DNA of 64,000 nt, taken from Galaxea fascicularis (taxonomy: Eukaryota > Cnidaria > Anthozoa > Scleractinia > Euphylliidae). A program made the position numbers and the translations under genes. The stretch's first letter is position 1. The number at the start of each line of letters is the position of its first letter. Positions 1-11,944 of the stretch are shown here, one piece after another. The notes beneath the pieces were generated by a model, which did no database searches, was not told where the DNA came from, and saw nothing but the letters and a program-made list of their open reading frames with translations. Location: contig OX419344.1 in NCBI GenBank assembly GCA_948470475.1, forward strand, positions 13,942,047 through 14,006,046, read 5' to 3'.

Positions 1-2
1 GT

Positions 3-819
3 CATTCGTGCTTTGGTGGCGAGAACGACACGACAACCAATGTGTACGACACATTTGTGGAAGTGCAGTTAAAGCCTTTGCAGATTCAAATGGGAGATAC
101 ATTGAATTTTACAGCTGACGAGGAAATTGTCGCTTACGTGGATGGATTTGTACCACATCATGTGGTTGCAGCAGACGGAGCAAAAGCGTTCCTTGGATGT
201 AATGAGACCAATGGAATTCCAATTGTAAACAAACCTACTGATAGCGTAGTAGTGGGATTAGGCATTCTTAAGCCTGGAATCAATTATTTTATTGCCAACA
301 TTGACTCGACGTTTCGCTGTGACTTTGGTTTACGTCTGAATGTTAGCGTCAAGGAAAACAAATGTACTTCTCCCTCAACAAACGTCACTTGTTCCGGCAG
401 AGGACAGTGCACAACAAACTTCACAACCTCGCACTTCCGTTGTAAGTGTTGCGGAGGATTTAGGGGCGCTTTTTGTGAGAAAATTGACTATTGTTTCTCC
501 AAGCCTTGCCAAAATAACGCACTTTGTCAAAATTTGGAAAGTTCAGCAGATGGGAGTACGCATGTGTGTATTTGTCAGCCTGGTTATGAGGGTCGAGACT
601 GCTCTCGTGTCACAGATATGTGTGTCTGTGCCCCATGTCTTAATGGTGGTCAGTGTGTACCCATGGTGAATAACTTTACATGTAACTGTCCAAGGGGATT
701 CACTGGTAGGAACTGTGAAGTGGATATCAACGAATGTGCATCGAACCCTTGTTTTAATGGTGGTGCATGTGTGGACGGTGATGGATCATTTTCATGTAAC
801 TGCCTTGCTGGCTTTACAG
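3..819 (+). CDS. Exon a: cupredoxin-like domain and EGF repeats 1-4
   Basis: Open from base 3 and ends CAG|GTAACC in phase 1. The first ~105 residues show the phytocyanin-like pattern: MGDTLNF, then HHVV, a Cys in FLGC, LKPGINYFI, FRC and GLRLNV. The two Cys fit the family disulphide, but the usual Cys ligand position after YFI is Ala, and the second His and the axial Gln/Met positions are also replaced, so copper binding looks lost. Four EGF modules follow; the fourth starts with a calcium-type DINEC and is completed by the next exon. Confidence 0.85.
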
Positions 820-1134
820 GTAACCATTTATTAAGGCTGATTATGGTGTGAGGAGGCATGGTTACTATTCATTTTAACTCTTTATTACACCCATTCTGAA
901 ATCACTCCTCATTCTGATTGGCTCCCAACAGTACAATTTATTCCCAAATTGCACTATTTTTTGCTCTAAATCACATCCTTTTTAAGCCCAGCATAATTCA
1001 AAACTGGTTTTCCTGAAGTGAACATTAAATAAATATTAATGTTAACAAAAACCTGTGTGATTTCAAAATGGGTGTAATAAAGTGGTAATTGAACTTTGTG
1101 TAGTGCAATTTGTATAGGTAATCACATGATTCAG

Positions 1135-1171
<37 letters not shown>

Positions 1172-1240
1172 TCAAAGACCAACAAAATTGTATGAGCCTG
1201 TAGGGTGAGTGCAATTTGTGGTCTTTGAAAAAATTTACAA

Positions 1241-1276
<36 letters not shown>

Positions 1277-4200
1277 GTGATTACTTATTAATAATACACT
1301 TGAAAAATTAGACTACTTGTAAAGCTTCAGCCCATACATTGACTACTGAGGTATGCAGAAGGCATTGCCCTCGATCTTCAGAAACTTGGAGAAGCTTCGA
1401 AAATATCCAGAGATCACCGGAAGTGTTCGGGTAATCTTCGGAAATCTTCGGGAGCGTTCGGGTTTTTTTTCCCCAAATCTTCGGGTAATCTTCGGGAGTG
1501 TTCGGGTGATCGTCGGAAATCGTTGGAAGCATTCAGGTGATCTTCGGAAGTGTTGAGCGATCTTCGGAAATTCGTACAATATTGGGTGGTCTTCAAAAGT
1601 CTTTGAGTCTCTTCGTTTTACCTTTGGAAATCTTTGTTGTAATTTGCACTTGTGTTACACTTTTTCGCACTGGTGTTACACTTTATGCACTTTGTTACAC
1701 TTGAACTGCACTGCTCTCAGCCAATCACAATCAAGTAATTTTTTCAAGTGTATTATTACCTAATAAGTATACAAATTGCACTCCACTTGGTTCAATTACT
1801 ATTATTAACTGTATTATGTCATAAAACTCCATTCTCACCAAGTCTTTCAAATCATAAAAAACTGAAACTGTCCCAATAAAATAATGCAATTTCTATGCCA
1901 GTCAAAACACAAACCTGATAGGCCCTAGGTTTCAGTAGTATTCATAGTTTTTGTACTGTACTAACAATTTTTCCAGTTGATAAAGTTTCGAACATTTCTC
2001 ACGCAAATCAGCAAAAAGCACTTTATAGAATAACGGCATGCAGGGCAAAAACAGGCACAGTGACCCCAACTTTTACGTGTACATTGCCTTTTTTCAATGT
2101 CCTTTGCATGGCTATCAATTTTGCCAAGTTTGAAAAAAAAAACTGCATAGTACATCCATTTCAAGGGAATTACCTTTAGATAATTAAATGCTGTTATATC
2201 TAGAGTGAATGAATGTTGTGCATTTGGGTCGAATATACCTCTTTTTCCCTGACTGATGCCAAATAGCAAAAAATGTACATGTAGTTTAATGCTGCAAAAT
2301 TCAAACCAAATGGCATGTACTAAAACCCGAAACACCGCAACGAAACCGCCGGAACAACAGAAACGAAACCACCGAAACATGCCTTGGCATTGATCGAAAT
2401 GTTCACGGCCTCCCATTAGAAGTTAAGCTTAATTTGCTGGGAGTTTCTTTCGTTAAATCTCGTACAACATAAATATTCACACGCCAGATCTAGCTTTAAC
2501 TTGAATGAATGCGTTTTAAACATTTTAAAATATACATAGCCCAATCTTTAACCCTATATAATACATTTTAGGCTCACCTTTTCATCCAGCTCTTTAGTTT
2601 GTTCGGCCATGCTTTCGTGCTTTGTTTCGAACGCGGGAATTGGCGGTAAAAACAACTCACGTGGGCTACTACCGTTTATCACCTGGGAGTGGAGATAAGT
2701 TAAAATTATGGCGGCAAAAAGAACCTGGGGACGATATGTAACTCCTTTTAACTGTATTTCCGGTAATTTCGTTTCGTTTCGGTTGCTCCGGCTGTTTCGG
2801 TGGTTTCGTTTCGGTTGTTCTGGTGGTTTCGCTGGTTCCGGTGGTTTCGTTCCGGCGGTTTTGTTTCGGTGTTTCGGGTTTTAGTACATGCCAAACCAAA
2901 TCAGTGATTTTATTGTTAGTCATACACCAAGTCTCTACACTGCATATATTGTGGTAAAAGTAATACAAATCAATTTAAAATAAAACAAACAAACAAACAA
3001 TACAAGCAAATAGGTTTGACATTTTTAAATTCTTTTTAGTTGGAGTCTAATAATGTTAACATATATATGGCAAATTACATTATTTTACAATTTTAATGCT
3101 GTTGTCTTCTTCCCTTATGACATTTGCATGACGTTAAACTGATTTTATTTCTGGGAAATGCGAAAGAGACAGATAAACTGGAAATGATCCTCAAGGTTCA
3201 AAATTGCACCTTCCTGTCATCAATGCAACTACATATAAATATTGAGTGCTTGCAACCAGAATTTCAACTTGTTGCCTGCTGGTGACTTGCTTTTGCATTG
3301 CTATATGCATTGTTGATTGCTGCAGAGCCATGCCAACAAATGATTTATTTTTTCCTGGTAATGCTTTGTAATAAAAAGTAAATGTCATGTTAATGGTTCT
3401 CCTTAACAGCTGCAATTGCCAAGCTGCCATGTTTTTATCTTCAGCAGTTTCCCTAGAATATTGTAGATAGTTTATGTATCGTCCGCAGTGATGGGTTACC
3501 CTTTGTGGATTACCAATTTAGATTTAGAATTCTCCATATACACTTACATGTAGTTTGGCCATTTGCATGTTGTGGTTCAATTTTATCCTTGCTTTCTATA
3601 AAGCCTGATTAAAATATCATTGTTTTAATTTTATGGTATCCAAAATATCCCATTTTGCATCTTGAAATGCTGGAAAACACATCTCTGAGAGTCTATACAG
3701 AATTTGGGTCTTGTGATTCCTACAAAGTACAACCCAACTTCTACATGTACTTTCAAAAGTTGTGAAAACACTGAATGATAAAGTTGAACCACAACATACA
3801 CATCCATACTTTTGTAACTGCTGACTATCCCCTCTCCGTGCCCTTTTAAGCTCATGGATGACGTAGTCATGCTATGAGGTTTTGTTGTGGGTCTGAATTT
3901 CCCTCACTCACTCAGGGGATCACTCATTCGCTCACTCACTCGATTCTGATTAATTTATTCATTAAACTTCCCCCCGGTCTCTCCCCTGGTAAGTATTGCT
4001 TTTGTCTCCATAGTCTTCTTGGTCCAACGTTTGCAAATTTCAGGGTGTAGTACAAAGGCGGAGAATTTTGCTCTGCAGATATTGTTTAGTATATGTTCAT
4101 GGCGTCGGTTTTTCGTTTCGATTTTCCAACTCAACAAAGGTAAAGTTAATATTAGATGAAGAACACGAGCTGGGAGAATTGAACTTTGAAATCTTCAGAG

Positions 4201-7200
4201 CAGCGAAAATGACCTTCGAGATATCGCAAAAGCAACTCTAAAGCTTATCACCGTGCGGTACCTGGGGCAGTAGTAATCGAGGATTTTTTGCCACAATATG
4301 ATCGATGGAAGAAGGAAGAATGAAGAAAATCGGCAAAAAAAGGAAACAGGAGAAAGACTTTCTAGCCAAAAAACCGAATTCTGGCAAGCAACGCATTTGA
4401 TTTATGAGCAACATATGATCGATTTAAGCAGGTACGTAATGAAGTATTTTTGAAGACGCTCTTTTCATGGTGAATGCTCGATTGCAAATATGATCTTGTT
4501 TAGAAAGGCTATATCCCTTGGCTTAAATGATCAGTATAACACTTTGTCAACATTTGACAAAAACACAAGGACCACAAGCATGCAAATATTTTTCTCTGTG
4601 AGGATATAATTTGGTCTGACAAGCAGCAATAACAGCTAATCTGTTCGAACAACAAAATATTTGGAAAGTCAAGTTAATTGTAGCACAAAGCATAGTTAGA
4701 TGGATTGAAAAGGCAAGTACTTTTACATGCTCTCATGGTTTGCTTGAAAACCTTACCTGATTTCAGACCAAAATGCTCAAAGTCTATACCTGTTTTCAGA
4801 CTGAAATGGCTCAAAATGGTTTTGAATAAAAAGTTAACTGCACAATGTCAAATTAACCGGGATGTCCTCTTGCATGCAATTTGATAATTGTATCTCTGAT
4901 TCTGTTGTAAGAGAAAAAAGGCTTGTGTGTATATCAAGAAAACACAAGTAGCTTGTGGGATATTGCATGGTTCACTACTCCCAAGCATTGCATAACTAGT
5001 CTATGTTGATAAATTACTTATGTTTACCTTGAGTACCCACTTATGTCCCTGTATCACTTGGAGAACCAGTGCATGTATATTTGTGTACCCCATATACACA
5101 GTTACCCACACATACTCATATTTACCCATGTATATCTCCATTGTAGGTGCGAAAAAATGGCTCATTGTCTTTATTTTTCTATTTTTTTGGCTGTTTGTTG
5201 TTTTCACATCTTGTTTTGTTTGTCTGTTTGGTTAGCTTAGATTGTTTTCGTATTCAATGTAGTTTTTATTTGCATATTGTTATATATGGATGTAAACTTG
5301 TGAACTTGCCAGTGCAGCTGTTTTTCTTTGGTTCGCTCTCCAGATGTATAGTAAAGTTTTTTGCTTAGTGCCCTAATTCCTAGTTGTCATCACATTTGTG
5401 TTGTAAGTATTTTGCTTCTTTTGGGTTTTCTCCTTCCGTGTACTTTGCCGTTTAGTTATATCACCTTTATTTATCTCTGTTTGTGATATTTTATTTTTCA
5501 GTTACCTTATTCTCAACTATCCATGTTTCAACAATACTACGTTAATAATCACGTCATGCGAATATGAGTAAATAGCGTTTGCAATGACATCCATGTTTAG
5601 TATAAATGCTCAAGTGATTATAGAAATTCTCTTGCTCTCATTGGTCTTGGATTTGTCATTGTAATGCCACTTGAATCATCCAGTGTAATGTGATTGTAAC
5701 AAAGGCACTAATTTCTGAGGAATAAATAAACTAGAGTGAAACACTTTTCTATAGTAAGATATGGACATTTTGCCAGATGTTATAGAAGACTATGTCAAAA
5801 TACATTTTCATAATCCTTTGGCCAAAAAAGATGTTCACAGATTGCAAAGATTGCAATTGCATTGCATTACAAAGATGTTCACAGATTGCATGTTGCCTAG
5901 AAAGGGACTGTTTCTACTTTTTAATTATATTGGTGAGAGTAGGAGGAATGCAGAGGTCTAAACTGATGAACTTTCAAACCCTTTTAATGACTCTGAACCT
6001 GCCTATCACCAACACAATAATCTGTCCCTTTGTTTGAGCTAGTAAATAGCTTGCATGGCCCAGTGTTTTCACAAGTGCAGAATTTTCCCAGGCCTAATGA
6101 TCCAGTAATGGAGCCATAGTCTGAACAAACAAGTTCATTCTTACACAACAAAACTGTTCCCATCGGGAACCACCTAAATCAGCTAAATAAAGATAGATAA
6201 ATCATTTATCAAAAAACACAAGTCGCAGCTTTACGGCTGAGTTACATGTGTTATAAAATACATCATTTAAAAATACTTAACATAGTTATAAGATGTCTAA
6301 AATACCCTAATAATTCCTAATATGTTGCAAGTGTAATTTACATGTATGTTGTTTATTTGAGAAATGTATTATAAAAGAATTCTGAAACCTTTTGGGTTTG
6401 ATATAAGGTAAAGAGAGCATTCCCTTGTGTCGTTGAGTGCAGACAACAGTCCAGCTAGTTTATGCTGGCCATCACTCTCGATAGTCTAGTTAAACAGAGC
6501 AATACACAAGTGTTCTCACCTTTCAAAAAGTGACATCAAGTTGGCACCTGCAAGCGCTTCTCTATGCGAAAGGTCTGGATACACAATCCTTAGGGCTCAC
6601 TTCTGTACCCTTTCAATCTGGTCAGACAAATAGCCCGGCAAACTAACATGAAAAGCTTGCAAGGCGTATTCTAAGACAGAGCATATACATGCACAATAAA
6701 ATTGAATGAGAGATACACAATCAATACTGGCACACTTAAGTAGTTTAAGCAAATAAATATGCCAAGATGCTTTCACTCTGATGTTATTTACATGATCATT
6801 CCACTTTAAATCATCTCTTAGGGTAACGCCTAGTACTTAAGCCGATTTAACAGTTTCAAAGGTGTTAGTATTGACTGACCTCAAGTGCAGGAATGTCTAC
6901 ATTTGCTTTTCTGCAGAAATCTATGTAGAGCTCCTTGCACTTACGTGAGTTTAGTTGGAGGTTTTTGGCATTTGACCAGTTTAGGACATAGTCCACTGTC
7001 ATTGCTGTCATTGCTGTGTATCGTATCAAAAATCCTTGAAAAATGTGTGTTTACATATGTTTTTTCCTTTTTCCAACCACAAATTTACCATCTGCAAGGC
7101 GGCTTTGTGAGTGGACGCTCTTGTGTTACCAGTCTCCTACGATCTACACATGCTTTTGAACAAATGAACATTTTTCATCATTCAAGAATAGTGTTAATAA

Positions 7201-10200
7201 TTTTTATCTTGATAAATTTAATGTAAATAAGGACAGATTTTAATAATTGATTGATTAATTAATGATATATTGTATACTATTTGTACTACATTGAGGCAGT
7301 TTATTTATTATAAGGAATCTTCGTGTTCTGTATAAACTGACCTAATTATTCAGATCTTGTATTTTTATAGTTATTTTAATTGTTGATTTATCTTTAATTT
7401 GTATTGTATGTTAAGATCTGTATAATTAAAGTTGAGTAAATAAGTAAATAAATAAGAGTGACTTTGTAGATTTTACTCTGGCTAATGCCAGATGATTTTA
7501 CTCAAAGGGAGACCCCTTAGGGGTTAAAGGGTTAAAGCTGTTGACTGTTTTGTACTCAAAGAAAGGCACAAGTAGTAGTGGAAAATTAATTTGTAGCAGT
7601 TAGGCTCTTAATATGCAGAACAAACAAATATTACACATATTTTTGTTTTTCATAGGTTCTCATTGTGAAATTGATGTCGATGAGTGTTCATCATCTCCAT
7701 GTGTTTATGGCGTATGTATTGATCAAGTGAATGGCTTCAAATGTCATTGTTCACCTGGTTATGCAGGTGTCAGATGTGATTACAACCTAAAAGAATGCCT
7801 GTCCAACCCTTGTCATAATGGAGGAAGGTGTATTGATGAAGTTAATGGTTATAGATGTGACTGTGGCTTGGGCTTTACGGGGGATCACTGTCAGATAGAT
7901 GTAGACCTGTGCAAAGACCCGGGTATGTGCATCAATTCAGTGTCTTGTACTGACAAAGGGCAAAGTGTGGAGTGTATTTGTAAAGCTGGTTTTACAGGAT
8001 ATAACTGTGCTGTTAACATCAATGACTGTCTATCGCATCCATGTAAGAATGGTGGTACCTGCAGAGACAAAGTCAATGGATTTGATTGTATCTGCCCTGA
8101 TGGCATCACAGGGAACACTTGTCAAGGTGAGATTTTTCCTCCATTTTTTAACCGGTACTTCAGAATGTACAGCTTAGCTTGGCAAACTACATTCCTGAGT
8201 TTTCATGCTTTCTATGCATATATCTTTTGAAAGCGTTCACCCCTTTGCAAACAGCACAACCTTCCAAGTCAGAATGCAGCTCAAATGCTCAAAAAAAGAA
8301 AATCAACATTGAAAAACACCATTTACTGTCCTGTAGCATCTTTCTTGATCTCATAAAACCCATTTTAATTCTATGATTTGGCTTCAATATGTAAGGAGAG
8401 TTTAGGTTTTGTTTTGGAAATCAAAGCAGTGCAAACATGAAATGATCTTTCGTTGCTTTAAGACCTCCAATCCTCCCCTTTTTACTGCTGATTAATCTTT
8501 AGGGCTATTTCTTTCTACTTTGAGCTCTACAGAGCTTCACCCCTATGAGGGGAGGAAAATATGTCTTGGAAAATTGCGACCGATACACTTGTGATGCCAT
8601 TTTCTTCTTTCCACAATCTCGTGAGACTGGCCTAGACATTAGATTGCACTTCAGCTGTCATTAGCGAGCAGCCATGGGCAAATAGCAGATGACCAATTGG
8701 TCAATCAGAATGCATGCTTTATTCAGATTATGTTATAACATGCTATGGTACAAGCTTCAAGAAAATTGAAAGTGTGACCAAAATTAAAAGGATTTACTTA
8801 TAATCTACTGTACATGTTCAACAGAAAGTCCCCCTGTTGAGGAATTCCAGCGTCAGTTAACCCTAAAGGTGACGACTGAAGATAACTGCAAACGTCTGCA
8901 AATGCAGGTACTGTTAGAATGATGATTGTGTCTTTCCAAAGTAATGTACCGATAAGTTTTTTTTATGGTTGTAAGCTATAAAGAGCACATGATCAAATGT
9001 ACATTTAAAACAGTTTTTGGTAGAAAAGGAGACCTGTTACAGAGTGCTTAGTATTCAGGAAATTGGAAAAATGAAATTCCTAAATGTGTTGGTGTTATGG
9101 CGTTATCAGAGCACAGCTAGTTCATTCCGTACGCCAGTCAGTAGATTACAGGGGGTCAATAACATACAATTTTACTCTGTAAACATTTCATCAACAAGTG
9201 ATTAAGTCTACCATACCAAATTGCATACAGTGAACAAACAAACAAAGCTTTTCTAAAGGCTCTCAGTAGGTGGAGGACAGTTAAAGCATGGAAACAAACG
9301 TTTCCTGTGGATGAGGTTTTACAGTCTTTCCTGTAAAATTGTGAACACCAGAAAAAATTTCTGGAATGTTTATGTTTTTTGACCAATCAGAAGCAACATG
9401 AAATCACAACCTAATTACCGTTACTGTTTGCGGTTTAGTTTTTTCATGTGTGATTGGCTCTTTACTTGAAACACAACATCCATAGATATTTCTGTTGTTC
9501 ACAGTTTTACGGGAAACACTGTAAGTCAATGTTATACTTGTCCATTACATTTTACAGCTGAAGCACCCCAACTGACAGCAGCGAACATGGATTTGTCCTC
9601 ATCCTGGATCGCTAAACCAAGAGCTTTTTGCACCTATTGTTTCACAATCTAACTGTAACTTTATATCTATTGTTTCATCAGGGCCCACTGGCAGTGACAC
9701 ATATTAACCAAGGAATAGCCTTGAGCTTTGCTGAAGCGTGCAACTGTAACTTTACTGTGGCACACATTGTGGACAAGTCTGTGATACTGAAGTGTAGAGA
9801 CAACACTAGTGCAGAAATGAGTCTGGAAATTCAACCTGTAAAGGAATATTCAGCATTTCAGCTCATCTGTCAGTTTCACAAGCTGCTCGTGCAGCACAGG
9901 AATGTCATTGATTTAGGTAAGTTTTTGTCATAATACAAGTCAGAATAAAAAGTATTGTTTCAAGGTAAACACAGATTCTTTTGTATATTTTGCATTACCA
10001 TTCCACGCAGTAATAATCAGAATGATTCCATAGATATTCTTGTGGGTTGAGTCATATTTAGATTTTATTCTGTTGCCCATCAGGTTACAGTACATATGCA
10101 GTCAAGGTACTGAGTGATCTCTCCTCCTGTGGTCACTTGAGCAATAACTCAAATGGAGTCACTGACAACTCAGGTTTGGCAGAAAGTGGAAGTAACAGTG

Positions 10201-11545
10201 ACGATGGAGACAGTAATTCTTCCGTTCATCATTTAAATTCAAGAAACCTTGCTGTGACAGTGGCTTCAGTGTGTGCTGCTGTTGGCCTCGTTGTAGCTGC
10301 TGTTATTGTGTGTTTAAAGTGTCGCAGAACACCACCTCCTATTAAAAAACATCCTTCAAAGTAAGTGTTACCTCATTTTCCCAAACATTCTCTTATTTAG
10401 CAATGAACATTAGCAATAGTAAATCAAAATGATGTTTGGATGACTCCATGTTATCATTATCAAGTTCAAAGTACATGATAGAATTCATCATCATCAGGGC
10501 TAAATTCACTCCTGGTGGAGCCGGAACCCCTCCCTGGATTGATCCCACAGGTATCTGTCCTTAGCTAATCTTGACCATGCAGGTCCAAGCTGTCCGGTGA
10601 GTTCGTTTCTCCATCGTGTTTTTGGACGACCTTGTTTTCTGGTCTAATCTCTTGGGGTTCACTCTGTCGCTCTGATAGTCCATCGATTATCTGATAGCCA
10701 TACAATGTGACCTGCCCATCTATGCTTTGCCATCCTGATAACGTTGACAATGTCGCTTACACCAGTTTCTTGTCGAATCCAGGTGTTTCGCTTTCGATCT
10801 CGAAGGGTAATACCTAGCATTATGCATTCCATCTTTCCCTGTGCGACCACAAGCTTCTTCGTCATAGCGTTCTTCAGTATATGTATATACGAAAAATGGT
10901 ATGGAAATTTCCCAGATATATGGTGTGGTTTAAATTTTTCCTGGTTTAAAATTTTTTGAACCAGTTTGATTTTTAATTTTCTTTGTTTCAGATTATGGTA
11001 ATGAATTTGACATAGAGAAAAATAAAAATTGAATTGGTTCAACAAATTTTAAACAAAAAACAAATTCAATACATAAACTTGCATAACTACAAAACACTGA
11101 ATTGCAATACCTACTAAAACCCATCGAAACTCTCTACTAGAACTGGAATACGGCTAGTTTCACCTTCTTTTTTATTTTATTATTTTTTTTTATTAATTGT
11201 ATTTTATTTACGCCAAGTCCATTACGTTGCCTACGCTACTGACAATACGGCACCTAAATTACCCGCGACGACTGGTTTCATAGCTTCTAATAATATTCAA
11301 CATTGAGGACTTACTGACATAGAGCTTTTTTATGTATTTGCTCTGAAACTCTGGAATACTTTACCGCTAGATTTGTGTAAATCCAGTTTGATTGATAGCC
11401 TTAAAAGGGCTCTTATGACCTCTCTTTTTTGTAAGTGCAGCACTTGTTAGTATATTAAATTTTTTATAAGTTTGTAAAGCGCCATGAGCTCTGGATACGT
11501 GCACTACAGAAATACAATGTAAGATCATCATCACCATCATCATCA

Positions 11546-11579
<34 letters not shown>

Positions 11580-11944
11580 GTTATTGTTATTAAATGGTAA
11601 GCAGATAGCAAAAGTCTTGCAGAATATCCATAATCAGTGAATTAATTGGTTGCCTTACTTGAAATTGTTTGACTAAGATGAAATTATCGCGCAGTTGGTG
11701 AAATTTATGAGAATTAACAGTTACAGTTTAAAAACAGTGGAACTGACGTTAGTGATTAACAACCATTTGGCTTGTTATTTGAAACAGGGGAGAAAATGAA
11801 CTGATTGAAGATTTGAGTGCTGATTTGCTATCTGCCATTGCTCCAACACCAAAGTCCATGTATCGCACAAGTGGTGGCTACCACAACGTGGCTTTCTCAG
11901 GGAGATTTAACCCTGAGAACCCTGTCAAATCACGCAGAGTGTAA
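3..11944 (+). CDS. EGF-repeat single-pass membrane protein with N-terminal cupredoxin-like domain (5' partial, six exons)
   Basis: Probable cell-surface adhesion or signalling protein. The exons 3-819, 7656-8126, 8825-8907, 9682-9916, 10084-10360 and 11788-11944 splice by GT-AG in compatible phases to 2040 nt, giving 679 residues and a TAA stop; the start lies upstream of the window. Order of parts: cupredoxin-like fold (about residues 14-117), eight EGF repeats (about 121-425), an extracellular domain of unknown family, a Ser/Asn/Gly-rich stalk, one transmembrane helix (about 591-613) and a 66-residue tail containing GGYHNVAF, a possible phosphotyrosine or sorting site. I cannot name an orthologue. 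Domain order and topology are read from sequence; the function is inferred. Confidence 0.85.
1084..1800. mobile_element. Foldback/MITE-like element in intron 1
   Basis: Outer arms at about 1084-1120 and 1762-1800 are inverted copies (GTAATTGAAC, GTGCAATTTGTATA). A second inverted pair lies inside (1119-1182 with 1218-1284), and 1284-1315 is the inverse of 1735-1765. It looks like a palindromic element carrying a second insertion. No transposase is present and no clear target duplication is seen. Confidence 0.6.
1385..1600. repeat. Degenerate tandem array, GATCTTCGG-type unit
   Basis: About ten decayed copies of a short unit containing ATCTTCGG and GTGTTCGGG, lying inside the foldback element. 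Confidence 0.65.
2312..2892. mobile_element. Mutator-type non-autonomous element with captured host-like sequence
   Basis: The inverted ends start GGCATGTACTAAAACCCGAA and are extended by GTTTCGG-rich subterminal repeats. The 9-bp target duplication AAACCAAAT is at 2303-2311 and 2893-2901, which fits the Mutator superfamily. The middle is unique sequence that looks like a host promoter region with a start codon on each side. No transposase is seen. Confidence 0.8.
2578..2610 (-). pseudogene. Captured first-exon-like piece (MAEQTKELDEK, then GTGAGC donor)
   Basis: On the minus strand an ATG at 2610 opens eleven codons that end exactly at AAG|GTGAGCC. About 100 bp away on the plus strand an ATG at 2708 sits in a GCG-rich context (MAAKRTWGRY). 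The gap contains CACGTG. This looks like a divergent promoter with two short coding starts captured by the transposon. The gene of origin is not recognised. Confidence 0.45.
2902..6395. other. Intronic DNA without recognisable gene
   Basis: AT-rich intron 1 sequence. Contains a short CACT-rich run at about 3898-3940 and a duplicated 17-mer GATGTTCACAGATTGCA at about 5830 and 5874. The several 60-80-codon open frames show no family motif and no codon pattern. Confidence 0.6.
6400..6990 (-). mobile_element. LINE reverse transcriptase C-terminal fragment
   Basis: Minus-strand frames give SRKCKELYIDFCRK, then LKWNDHVNNI and IERVQ followed by ALRIVYPDL, the thumb and C-terminal region of L2/CR1-like LINE polymerases. 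It is decayed by stops and shifts. Internal to intron 1 of the EGF gene. Confidence 0.7.
6991..7460 (+). mobile_element. LINE reverse transcriptase N-terminal fragment plus 3' tail
   Basis: Encodes SLLCIVSKILEKCVF and GGFVSGRSCVTSLL, the start of a LINE RT core, then jumps to an AT-rich 3' tail ending in TAAATAAGTAAATAAATAAG. It lies head-to-head with the preceding minus-strand fragment. Confidence 0.65.
7656..8126 (+). CDS. Exon b: end of EGF 4 and EGF repeats 5-8
   Basis: Acceptor TTTTTCATAG and donor CAAG|GTGAGA; phase 1 at both ends, the symmetric class typical of shuffled EGF exons. It restores GFTGSHC across the junction and encodes DVDEC, LKEC, DVDLC and NINDC modules. The seventh module has an irregular N-terminal half. 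Confidence 0.9.
8825..8907 (+). CDS. Exon c: start of juxtamembrane extracellular domain
   Basis: Acceptor TTCAACAG, donor ATGCAG|GTACTG; enters in phase 1 and leaves in phase 0. It encodes 27 codons with no recognised motif and one Cys (DNC). Confidence 0.75.
9322..9521. mobile_element. MITE with TA target duplication
   Basis: Inverted ends CAGTCTTTCC...GGGAAACACTG are flanked by TA at 9320-9321 and 9522-9523, the Tc1/mariner signature. It sits in intron 3 of the EGF gene. A partial second copy occurs at 48892-49022. Confidence 0.65.
9682..9916 (+). CDS. Exon d: juxtamembrane extracellular domain
   Basis: Acceptor TTTCATCAG, donor TTAG|GTAAGT, phase 0 to phase 1. Contains ACNCNF and two further Cys (ILKC, LIC) that probably pair. 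An alternative acceptor at about 9556 would run into a stop at once and was rejected. Confidence 0.8.
10084..10360 (+). CDS. Exon e: stalk and transmembrane helix
   Basis: Acceptor GCCCATCAG, donor TCAAA|GTAAGT in phase 2. A stalk rich in Ser, Asn, Asp and Gly leads to a hydrophobic run of about 23 residues (starting LAVTVASV) and a basic stop-transfer CLKCRR, so the N-terminus is outside. Confidence 0.85.
10477..10870 (-). mobile_element. RTE-type LINE 3' end
   Basis: Minus-strand reading gives MECIMLGITLRDRKRN, IRQETGVSDIV and KHRWAGHI, the conserved tail of RTE-clade proteins, and ends in the ATGATGATGA-type tail usual for RTE. Truncated at its 5' side. Confidence 0.75.
11290..11595 (+). 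mobile_element. LINE 3' remnant ending in ATC/TTA microsatellite
   Basis: Encodes ALKLWNTLPLDL, the typical last motif of L2/CR1-like polymerases, then an AT-rich UTR and an (ATC)n(TTA)n run at about 11524-11592. Confidence 0.65.
11788..11944 (+). CDS. Exon f: cytoplasmic tail and stop
   Basis: Acceptor TTGAAACAG in phase 2. Encodes an acidic stretch (GENELIEDLSADL), then SMYRTSGGYHNVAF and a basic end KSRRV, followed by TAA at 11942-11944. Confidence 0.85.

Noticed and set aside
5001..5370. Several overlapping 65-73-codon frames
   Set aside because: All fall in T-rich intron DNA and overlap on both strands with low-complexity translations.
9556..9681. An extra exon of the EGF gene after the acceptor TTTTACAG at about 9556
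   Set aside because: The required phase meets TGA after five codons, and the acceptor at 9681 closes the frame.
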